Assembly (NCBI RefSeq): GCF_002091715.1
Contig: NZ_BDAG01000010.1
Coordinates: 105,645 to 169,644 of the forward strand
Length of the DNA stretch: 64,000 bases
Origin: Pseudomonas migulae NBRC 103157
Lineage (GTDB): Bacteria > Pseudomonadota > Gammaproteobacteria > Pseudomonadales > Pseudomonadaceae
Direction: 5' to 3'
Under the pieces are notes generated by a model. It saw nothing but the letters and a program-made list of their open reading frames with translations, was not told the origin of the DNA and made no database searches. Shown here piece by piece: positions 57,294 through 64,000 of this stretch. Position 1 is the stretch's first letter, and every line of letters starts with the position of its first letter. Made by a program: the position numbers and the translations under genes.

Positions 57294-59810
57294 ATGATTT
57301 TTTTGCCGATTGATGAAGTTTTACCCGCCCTGCGTGAAGCCTTGGCTACACGCCACGAAGCGGTGCTCGAAGCACCGCCCGGCGCCGGTAAAACCACCCG
57401 TGTGCCCTTGGCCCTGCTCAACGAGCCGTGGCTGGCCGGGCAGACCATTCTGATGCTCGAACCGCGCCGGTTGGCTGCGCGTGCGGCGGCGGAGCGGTTG
57501 GCCAGTGAGCTGGGCGAAAAGGTCGGTGAAACCGTCGGTTATCGCATTCGGCTGGACAGCAAAGTCGGCCCCAAGACCCGCATTGAAGTGGTCACCGAAG
57601 GCATTCTCACCCGACGCCTGCAGGACGACCCGGCGCTGGAAGGCGTGGGTTTGCTGATCTTCGACGAATTCCACGAACGCAGTCTCGACGCCGATCTGGC
57701 GCTGGCCCTGAGCCTGAATGGACGGGAGCTGTTTCGCGACGATCAGCCGCTGAAAATCCTGTTGATGTCGGCAACGCTGGAAGGCGAACGCTTGGCCGGG
57801 CTGCTCGACGACGCGCCAATCCTGCGCAGCGAAGGCCGCATGTACCCGGTGGAGATGCGCTGGGGCCGACCGTTCCAGCCCGGTGAATTCATCGAGCCGC
57901 GTCTGGTGCAGACCATCCTTGAGGCCTTGAATGACGAAACTGGCAGCCTCCTGGTATTCCTTCCGGGGCAAGCGGAAATCCGCCGGGTGCATCAACAACT
58001 GGCCGATGCGCTGGGCGAGAGCACGCAGGTGTTGCTCTGCCCGTTGCACGGTGAACTGGACTTGGCCGCACAACGCGCCGCGATTGATCCGGCGCCGGCA
58101 GGCTGCCGCAAAGTGGTGCTGGCGACCAACATCGCCGAGACCAGCCTGACCATCGACGGCGTGCGCGTGGTGATCGACGCCGGGTTGGCACGGGTGCCGC
58201 GTTTCGATCCGGGCAGCGGCATGACCCGCCTCGACACGCAACGGATCTCCCGCGCCAGCGCCACTCAGCGTGCCGGTCGGGCGGGGCGGCTGGAGCCGGG
58301 CGTGTGTTATCGCTTGTGGTCGCAGGATCAACACGAGCAACTGGCGGCCTACGCCAGTGCGGAGATTTTATCCGCGGACCTCGCAGGCCTCGCGCTGCAA
58401 TTGGGTCGCTGGGGTGTGTCGCCGGGGCAGTTGGTGTGGCTCGATGTGCCACCCGCCGCCGCCTATGCCCAGGCTCAGGACTTGCTTGATCGCTTGGGCG
58501 CACTGGACGGTGAAGCGCTGACCCGTCACGGTCAGGCCATGGCCGAACTGCCGGCGCATCCGCGCATCGCCCATTTGCTGCTGCGCGGTCAGGCCCTTGG
58601 CTTGGCGGACATGGCGTGTGACGTCGCGGCACTGCTCGGTGAGCGGGATATCCTGCGCGGAGCGGGCGCCGATTTGCACAGTCGACTGGTGCTGCTGTCT
58701 GGCGAAGAACGTGCCGCGCGCGGTGCTCAGGGCGGTGTGCAACGGGCTCGGCAACTGGCGCGCCAGTATCGCGGTTACCTGCGCGGCAAACCGTCGGAGC
58801 CGGTCGGTGATCCGGATCATCCGCGTTGGCTCGGCGCACTGTTGGCGCTGGCTTATCCCGACCGTGTTGCGCAGCAGCGTCGAGCGGGTGGTGCGGAATA
58901 TCGCCTGGCCAACGGTCGCGCGGCGCTGTTCGCTGAAGCCGACAGTTTGATGAAGCAGTCGTGGCTGGTGATCGCCGATCTCGGCAGTCGTCAGGGCCAG
59001 CGTGAGGAACGGATTTATCTGGCGGCGGATTTCGATCCGGCGTTGTTCGATTCAGTGTTGGCCGAGCAAGTGCGGGTGGTTGATCAGCTGGATTGGGACG
59101 AGCGCGAAGGCGTGTTGCGCGCCGAGCGTCAGCGCAAGGTCGGGGAGCTGATCCTCAGTCGTGAACCGTTGACCGGGCTCGATGAAACCGCACGCAGTCA
59201 GGCGCTGGTGAATCTGGTGCGGCGCAAGGGGCTGGAGCTGTTGCCGTGGACGCCGGAGTTGCGTCAGTGGCAGGCGCGAGTGGCGCTGTTGCGGCAGTTG
59301 GACCTTGATAGCAAGGATCAGAGTGAGTGGCCGGATGTCAGTGATGCTGCGCTGCTCAAAGGCCTCGAACACTGGTTGATGCCGTATCTGGGGAAGGTCT
59401 CGCGGCTCAGTCATTTTGCCAATCTGGACTTGTCGAACATCGTTCATAACTTGCTGCCGTGGCCGTTGCCGCAGCGGCTGGATGAGCTGGCGCCGCATCA
59501 TTTGAGTGTGCCGTCGGGCTCGTCGATTCGCCTGGATTACAGCGAGCAGCCGCCAATTCTGGCGGTACGGTTGCAGGAGCTGTTCGGGTTGGCTGAAACG
59601 CCGCGCATCGCCGGTGGGCGGCAGGTGGTGAAGTTGCATCTGCTGTCACCGGCGCGGCGGCCGGTGCAGGTGACGCAGGACCTGGCGAACTTCTGGCGCA
59701 GCACGTACGCCGAGGTGAAGAAGGACCTGAAAGGGCGGTATCCGAAGCATTATTGGCCGGATGATCCGCTGGTGGCCGAAGCGACCGCGCGGATCAAACC
59801 CCGCAAATAG
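57294..59810 (+). CDS. hrpB: ATP-dependent helicase HrpB (DEAH family)
   Basis: Cytoplasmic superfamily 2 helicase of 838 residues. Walker A APPGAGKTTR at 27-36, DEFH box near 124, SAT motif MSATL, QRAGRAGR in the helicase C domain, then the HA2 and HrpB C-terminal domains. Length is typical. The RNA or ribonucleoprotein substrate of HrpB is unclear in bacteria. A TATACT box lies about 25 bases upstream without a good -35. Confidence 0.95.
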   Translation: MIFLPIDEVLPALREALATRHEAVLEAPPGAGKTTRVPLALLNEPWLAGQTILMLEPRRLAARAAAERLASELGEKVGETVGYRIRLDSKVGPKTRIEVVTEGILTRRLQDDPALEGVGLLIFDEFHERSLDADLALALSLNGRELFRDDQPLKILLMSATLEGERLAGLLDDAPILRSEGRMYPVEMRWGRPFQPGEFIEPRLVQTILEALNDETGSLLVFLPGQAEIRRVHQQLADALGESTQVLLCPLHGELDLAAQRAAIDPAPAGCRKVVLATNIAETSLTIDGVRVVIDAGLARVPRFDPGSGMTRLDTQRISRASATQRAGRAGRLEPGVCYRLWSQDQHEQLAAYASAEILSADLAGLALQLGRWGVSPGQLVWLDVPPAAAYAQAQDLLDRLGALDGEALTRHGQAMAELPAHPRIAHLLLRGQALGLADMACDVAALLGERDILRGAGADLHSRLVLLSGEERAARGAQGGVQRARQLARQYRGYLRGKPSEPVGDPDHPRWLGALLALAYPDRVAQQRRAGGAEYRLANGRAALFAEADSLMKQSWLVIADLGSRQGQREERIYLAADFDPALFDSVLAEQVRVVDQLDWDEREGVLRAERQRKVGELILSREPLTGLDETARSQALVNLVRRKGLELLPWTPELRQWQARVALLRQLDLDSKDQSEWPDVSDAALLKGLEHWLMPYLGKVSRLSHFANLDLSNIVHNLLPWPLPQRLDELAPHHLSVPSGSSIRLDYSEQPPILAVRLQELFGLAETPRIAGGRQVVKLHLLSPARRPVQVTQDLANFWRSTYAEVKKDLKGRYPKHYWPDDPLVAEATARIKPRK

Positions 59811-59821
59811 GTAAACCCGAC

Positions 59822-59916
59822 CCTGTAGGAGCCGGCTTGCTGGCGATGGCGGTGGTCCAGTCAACAAATCGGCTGACTGACCCACCGCCATCGCCAGCAA
59901 GCCGGCTCCTACAGGA
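59822..59916. repeat. REP pair, family A
   Basis: Inverted copies at 59822-59849 and 59888-59916 between convergent hrpB and the LysR-type gene. The stem extends through TGGCGATGGCGGTGG into its complement. Confidence 0.87.
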
Positions 59917-59935
59917 TTGGGTTCACCTCAACGCC

Positions 59936-60883
59936 TCAAACATCCACGCACCTTGTAGGCGCCGGGTGTGATCTTTCGGCCTTGGCCGTCAGCTGTTCTC
60001 GGCAGTAATCCGCAAACAACTGCGCCGGTTTGGTCAGTTGCCCACGCTTCAGCCACGCCGCTACCAACCCCGAGCCGGTGACGTCTTCGACGATGTCCAC
60101 GCACACCACTTTCTGGCCATCGTAGGTGCATTCCGAGTGCGGACGGGTAACCAGGATCGAGAAGCCGAACCCTTGGCCAACCATGCCCCGGACCATCTCG
60201 ATCGACGGTGAGCTGAAGGCAATGTGTGGCGTAAGACCCAGCTCTTCGAACAGGCTGACGAAGTAGGTCCGGCTCGGTTGCACGTCCAGCAGAATCATTG
60301 GCTCCAGGCAAAGATCTCGCAGCGAGACTTGCTTGAGCTGGGCGAAGCGATGATCCGCCGGCAGCAATGCGTAAGGCCGCTGTGCGGGCATCAAGGGTTC
60401 GGTTTCGATGGTGGCGTCGAGGTCGTGTTCATAGAGGATCGCCAGGTCGAAGGTGCCTGAGGTCAGGCCTTGCACCAGCTCTTGCTGCTCGCCGTCGCGG
60501 ATGCGGATTTTCACCCCCGGGTACAGCGCCGAAAACCCGGCAATCAATTGCGGCAGGTACAGCGGCGCAACCGTTTCGAAGCAGCCGATGTCGATTTGCC
60601 CGGCCACCACGTCGTTGTCGGCGAGGGCGTTCTGTTCGAACTCCTTGGCCATGCGCAACAGTTCCTGGGCCTTGCGGTAGAAGCGTGCACCGCTGGGGGT
60701 CAGGGATACGCCCTGGGCGTGATGACGGATCAGCAGTTGCACGCCGAAGCTGTCTTCCAGGCCTTTGATCGCCGTGGAAATGGCCGGTTGGGCGATGTAC
60801 AGCTTGCGCGAGGCCTCGGCGACGCTGCCGCATTCGACGGTGGTGATGAAGTACTTCAATTGACGCAGGTTGTAGGCAGCCAC
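59936..60883 (-). CDS. LysR family transcriptional regulator
   Basis: A 315-residue LTTR. N-terminal helix-turn-helix (about 3-60; GSVAEASRKLYIAQPAISTAIKGLE split over two helices) and a substrate-binding domain (about 90-295). GTG at 60883 (MAAYNLRQLKYF) is preferred for its GAGG six bases upstream; ATG 60913 would add ten residues. It diverges from the aldehyde dehydrogenase and aminotransferase genes, with a palindromic candidate operator in between. It probably controls them in response to their substrate amine, which I cannot name. Confidence 0.9.
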   Translation of the reverse strand: MAAYNLRQLKYFITTVECGSVAEASRKLYIAQPAISTAIKGLEDSFGVQLLIRHHAQGVSLTPSGARFYRKAQELLRMAKEFEQNALADNDVVAGQIDIGCFETVAPLYLPQLIAGFSALYPGVKIRIRDGEQQELVQGLTSGTFDLAILYEHDLDATIETEPLMPAQRPYALLPADHRFAQLKQVSLRDLCLEPMILLDVQPSRTYFVSLFEELGLTPHIAFSSPSIEMVRGMVGQGFGFSILVTRPHSECTYDGQKVVCVDIVEDVTGSGLVAAWLKRGQLTKPAQLFADYCREQLTAKAERSHPAPTRCVDV

Positions 60884-60956
60884 GGCAAACCTCGGGGTGG
60901 ATGGACTCGACATCCAGGCAATTTTTGCGCCGACTGCATCCGTTCTGACGACGGTG

Positions 60957-60973
60957 TTGTTGTGCCTGAACAA
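60957..60973. promoter_or_regulatory. Candidate LysR-type operator
   Basis: TTGTT-N7-AACAA is a perfect dyad of the T-N11-A class in the 210-base divergent region, about 75 bases from the regulator start and 120 from the dehydrogenase start. Confidence 0.45.
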
Positions 60974-61093
60974 TAACCACATACCGCGCAACCGTGGAGA
61001 TGGGCTGCCCAGTTTTTTCATGGTCTGCGAAGACATTTTTACTATTTTTCCTCGACACGGGCCTGGGCCACCATCCAGACACAAGAAAAGCCC

Positions 61094-62599
61094 ATGGAGC
61101 ATCTGAACGTGTTCGAGCTTGCATATTGGCAAAAAAAAGCCGCTGCGCTGCAGTTTCCCGACCTGGCCGTGATCGACGGTAAAGCGCGTTCGGCGCAATC
61201 GGGCCAGACCTTCGCCGCGATCAACCCGGCCACCGGCCAGTGCCTGGCCCATGTGACCGCTTGCGGTGCTGAAGATGTCGACGCCGCGGTCAGCAATGCG
61301 CGGCAAGTGTTCGAGGCCGGCACCTGGGCGGCGCGTTCGCCGGCTGAGCGCAAGCAAGTGCTGCTGCGTCTGGCCGATCTGATCATGAGCCACCGCGAAG
61401 AACTGGCACTGCTGGATTCGCTGAACATGGGCAAACCGGTGATGGACGCCTACAACATCGACGTGCCGGGCGCCGCCGGGGTGTTTCGCTGGTACGCCGA
61501 AAGCCTCGACAAACTCTACGACCAGATCGCACCGAGCGCACAAAACGTGTTGGCGACGATTACTCGCGAAGCATTGGGCGTGGTCGCCGCCGTGGTGCCG
61601 TGGAACTTCCCGCTGGACATGGCCGCGTGGAAACTCGCGCCAGCGCTGGCGGCAGGCAATTCGGTGATCCTCAAACCCGCCGAGCAATCGCCTTTCTCCG
61701 CCCTGCGTCTGGCCGAGCTGGCGCTGGAAGCCGGGTTGCCGGCGGGCGTGCTGAACGTGCTGCCGGGCCTTGGCGAACAAACCGGCAAAGCCCTCGGTTT
61801 GCACCCGGACGTCGATTGCCTGGTGTTCACCGGCTCCACTGAAGTCGGCAAATATTTCATGCAGTATTCCGCGCAATCGAACCTGAAACAGGTGTGGCTG
61901 GAGTGCGGCGGCAAGAGCGCCAACCTGGTGTTCGCCGATTGTCAGGACCTGGATCTGGCGGCCGAGAAAGCCGCGTTCGGGATCTTCTTCAATCAGGGCG
62001 AAGTCTGTTCGGCCAACTCACGATTGCTGGTGCAGCGTTCGATCCATGACGAGTTCGTCGAGCGTCTCAAGGTGCAGGCCGAACGCTGGTTGCCGGGCGA
62101 TCCGCTGGACCCGTCTAGCAGCGCCGGGGCGATTGTCGACAGCCGCCAGACCGCGCGCATCATGAAGTTCATCGAGCAAGCCGAGCGCCAGGGCGCGACC
62201 AAGGTGTGTGGCGGTCGGCAGTCGATTTTCAACGGCTCCGACAATTTCATCCGGCCGACGATTTTTACCGGCGTGACCCCGAACATGCCGCTGTTCCGCG
62301 ACGAAGTGTTCGGCCCGGTGCTGGCGGTCACCACGTTTGATGACGAGGCACACGCCTTGCAGCTGGCCAACGACAGCGTCTACGGTCTGGCTGCGTCGCT
62401 GTGGACCGACGACCTCAATCGCGCCCACCGCGTGGCGCGGCAATTGCGCGCGGGCACGGTGTCGGTGAACAGCGTCGATGCGCTCGACGTGACGGTGCCG
62501 TTCGGCGGTGGCAAGCAGTCCGGTTTCGGCCGTGACCTGTCGCTGCACTCATTCGATAAATACACCCAGTTGAAGACCACCTGGTTTCAGCTGCGCTAA
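61094..62599 (+). CDS. Aldehyde dehydrogenase (gamma-aminobutyraldehyde/PuuC-like)
   Basis: A 501-residue NAD(P)-dependent ALDH. PWNFP near residue 173, FTGSTEVGK near 246, the general base in ECGGKSAN and the catalytic cysteine in GEVCSANS (Cys 305). The C-terminal VPFGGGKQSGFGRD string is typical of omega-aminoaldehyde dehydrogenases (PuuC/KauB type). It precedes an aminotransferase by 21 bases. Together they could convert a diamine or omega-amino compound to the corresponding acid. The natural substrate is unknown. Confidence 0.88.
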   Translation: MEHLNVFELAYWQKKAAALQFPDLAVIDGKARSAQSGQTFAAINPATGQCLAHVTACGAEDVDAAVSNARQVFEAGTWAARSPAERKQVLLRLADLIMSHREELALLDSLNMGKPVMDAYNIDVPGAAGVFRWYAESLDKLYDQIAPSAQNVLATITREALGVVAAVVPWNFPLDMAAWKLAPALAAGNSVILKPAEQSPFSALRLAELALEAGLPAGVLNVLPGLGEQTGKALGLHPDVDCLVFTGSTEVGKYFMQYSAQSNLKQVWLECGGKSANLVFADCQDLDLAAEKAAFGIFFNQGEVCSANSRLLVQRSIHDEFVERLKVQAERWLPGDPLDPSSSAGAIVDSRQTARIMKFIEQAERQGATKVCGGRQSIFNGSDNFIRPTIFTGVTPNMPLFRDEVFGPVLAVTTFDDEAHALQLANDSVYGLAASLWTDDLNRAHRVARQLRAGTVSVNSVDALDVTVPFGGGKQSGFGRDLSLHSFDKYTQLKTTWFQLR

Positions 62600-62620
62600 A
62601 AACAAAACGGAGAACTGGCG

Positions 62621-63991
62621 ATGACCACACCACGTGAAACCCGCGACTACCAGGCCGCCGACGCTGCGCACCACATCCACGCATTCGTCGATCAGAAGGC
62701 GCTCAACGACGAAGGGCCGCGGGTGATGGTCCGTGGCGAGCGCCTGCACCTGTGGGACAACGATGGTCGGCGTTACCTCGACGGCATGTCCGGGCTGTGG
62801 TGCACCAACCTCGGTTACGGGCGCAAGGACCTGGCGGCGGCAGCCACTCGACAGCTTGAGCAATTGCCGTACTACAACATGTTTTTCCACACCACCCACC
62901 CACAAGTGATCGAGCTGTCGGAGCTGTTGTTCAGTCTGTTGCCGGGGCACTACAGCCACGCGATCTACACCAACTCCGGCTCCGAAGCCAACGAGGTGCT
63001 GATCCGCACCGTGCGTCGTTACTGGACGATCCTCGGCAAGCCCGAGAAGAAAGTCATGATCGGTCGCTGGAACGGTTATCACGGCTCGACGCTGGCGGCG
63101 ACGGCGCTCGGTGGCATGAAGTTCATGCATGAAATGGGCGGCATGCTGCCGGACATCGAGCACATCGACGAGCCGTACTTCTTCGCCCACGAAGGCAACC
63201 TGACCCCGGACGAATTTGGCTTGCGGGCGGCGCAGCAACTGGAAGCGAAAATTCTCGAACTCGGCGCGGACAAGGTCGCCGGGTTTATCGCCGAACCGTT
63301 CCAGGGCGCGGGCGGGATGATCTTCCCGCCAGAAAGTTACTGGCCGGAAATTCAGCGGATCTGTCGCAAGTACGACGTGCTGTTGTGTGCTGATGAAGTG
63401 ATCGGCGGCTTCGGTCGCACTGGCGAATGGTTCGCCCACGAGCACTTCGGTTTCGAGCCGGACACGCTGTCGATCGCCAAGGGTCTGACCTCGGGTTACA
63501 TCCCCATGGGCGGGCTGATTCTGTCGAAGAAAATGGCCCGGGTGCTGGTGGAGCAGGGCGGGGTGTTTGCCCATGGCCTGACCTATTCGGGGCACCCGGT
63601 GGCGGCCGCAGTGGCCATCGCCAACCTCAAGGCATTGCGCGATGAAGGCGTGGTGACTCGGGTCAAGGATGACATCGGGCCGTACCTGCAAAAGTGCTTG
63701 CGCGAGGTGTTTGGTCATCACCCGTTGGTGGGGGATATCCAGGGTGTCGGGATGGTCGCAGCGTTGCAATTGGCCGAGGACAAAGCCAGCCGCAAGCGCT
63801 TTGCCAATGAGAACGACATTGCCTGGCGCTGCCGCACGATCGGGTTTGAGGAAGGGGTGATCATTCGCTCGACGCTGGGGCGGATGATCATGGCGCCGGC
63901 GTTGATTGCCAGTCGGGAGGAAGTGGATGAACTGGTCGGCAAGACCTTGAAAGCGATGGATCGTACGGCTCAGGAATACGGCCGGCTCTGA
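62621..63991 (+). CDS. Class III (omega) aminotransferase, SpuC-like
   Basis: PLP aminotransferase of 456 residues. SGSEANEVLIR, RWNGYHGST, FIAEPFQGAGGM, CADEVIGGFGRTGEWF and the cofactor lysine in SIAKGLTSGY (Lys 287) identify the family. It resembles SpuC, the polyamine:pyruvate aminotransferase of P. aeruginosa, but clear differences make substrate assignment uncertain (polyamine, beta-alanine or another omega-amine). ATG at 62621 follows GGAG. It ends nine bases before the window edge and may be followed by more genes of the operon. Confidence 0.88.
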   Translation: MTTPRETRDYQAADAAHHIHAFVDQKALNDEGPRVMVRGERLHLWDNDGRRYLDGMSGLWCTNLGYGRKDLAAAATRQLEQLPYYNMFFHTTHPQVIELSELLFSLLPGHYSHAIYTNSGSEANEVLIRTVRRYWTILGKPEKKVMIGRWNGYHGSTLAATALGGMKFMHEMGGMLPDIEHIDEPYFFAHEGNLTPDEFGLRAAQQLEAKILELGADKVAGFIAEPFQGAGGMIFPPESYWPEIQRICRKYDVLLCADEVIGGFGRTGEWFAHEHFGFEPDTLSIAKGLTSGYIPMGGLILSKKMARVLVEQGGVFAHGLTYSGHPVAAAVAIANLKALRDEGVVTRVKDDIGPYLQKCLREVFGHHPLVGDIQGVGMVAALQLAEDKASRKRFANENDIAWRCRTIGFEEGVIIRSTLGRMIMAPALIASREEVDELVGKTLKAMDRTAQEYGRL

Positions 63992-64000
63992 CCTTGTAGG

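Noticed and set aside
60884..61876. Upstream extension of the LysR-type gene to a 646-residue frame
   Set aside because: It would run antisense through the dehydrogenase gene; the LysR family begins at its helix-turn-helix, which fits the GTG at 60883.

Overview
The window looks like chromosomal core DNA of a Pseudomonas of the P. fluorescens lineage. The evidence is high GC content, protein families typical of the genus, and a gene order that matches, from memory, the P. aeruginosa block running from the ethanolamine genes through eatR-mpl-ubiX, proA-nadD-rsfS-rlmH-mrdA-rodA, the lipoate genes, leuS, hemL and ladS to hrpB. At least four families of paired intergenic REP palindromes, characteristic of fluorescent pseudomonads, are scattered between the genes. 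I saw no prophage, insertion sequence, CRISPR array, rRNA or tRNA.

Region by region: (1) 1-6780 is an ethanolamine catabolic module: eutB (cut by the left edge), the permease eat and the acetaldehyde dehydrogenase exaC on the minus strand, diverging from the sigma-54 activator gene eatR. A GG-N10-GC promoter sits in front of exaC. (2) 6968-16479 is a mixed group: mpl and ubiX (wall recycling, ubiquinone cofactor), a YceK-like lipoprotein, an atypical SDR, a lipoprotein joining MORN repeats to a C13 caspase-like protease, a MaoC dehydratase, the cidA/lrgB pair, a Lon-N-type protein, a DedA-PAP2 fusion and a 3-methyladenine glycosylase. (3) 16669-28179 is a long plus-strand block: proA, nadD, rsfS, rlmH, mrdA, rodA, an MltB-family transglycosylase, rlpA, dacC, ybeD, lipB and lipA. 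It links cell elongation and wall hydrolysis with NAD and lipoate synthesis. (4) 28297-43579 holds an LD-carboxypeptidase, a second MltB-type transglycosylase, arfA with a hairpin inside its reading frame, the minus-strand leuS-lptE-holA and phoH-ybeY-corC-lnt groups, miaB, and several small conserved proteins. (5) 43804-49241 is hemL-thiE-thiD, diverging from the hybrid sensor kinase gene ladS. (6) 49315-59810 holds an AidB-type acyl-CoA dehydrogenase, amn, rluE, a DUF2788 protein, an Lrp-family regulator, a 575-base gap with an orphan terminator, a DUF6515 protein, a CDF metal transporter, a small lipoprotein and hrpB. (7) 59936-63991 is a LysR regulator diverging from an aldehyde dehydrogenase and a class III aminotransferase, probably an amine-degradation module of unknown substrate.

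Most genes are ordinary core genes. The observations most worth a second look are the MORN/C13 lipoprotein, the hairpin within arfA, the sigma-54 promoter with a candidate activator site, the orphan terminator suggesting a small RNA near 54.5 kb, the A9 run between the two domains of rlpA, and the variety of REP families. All functional names are inferred from recognisable motifs and remembered family members; no database search was run.
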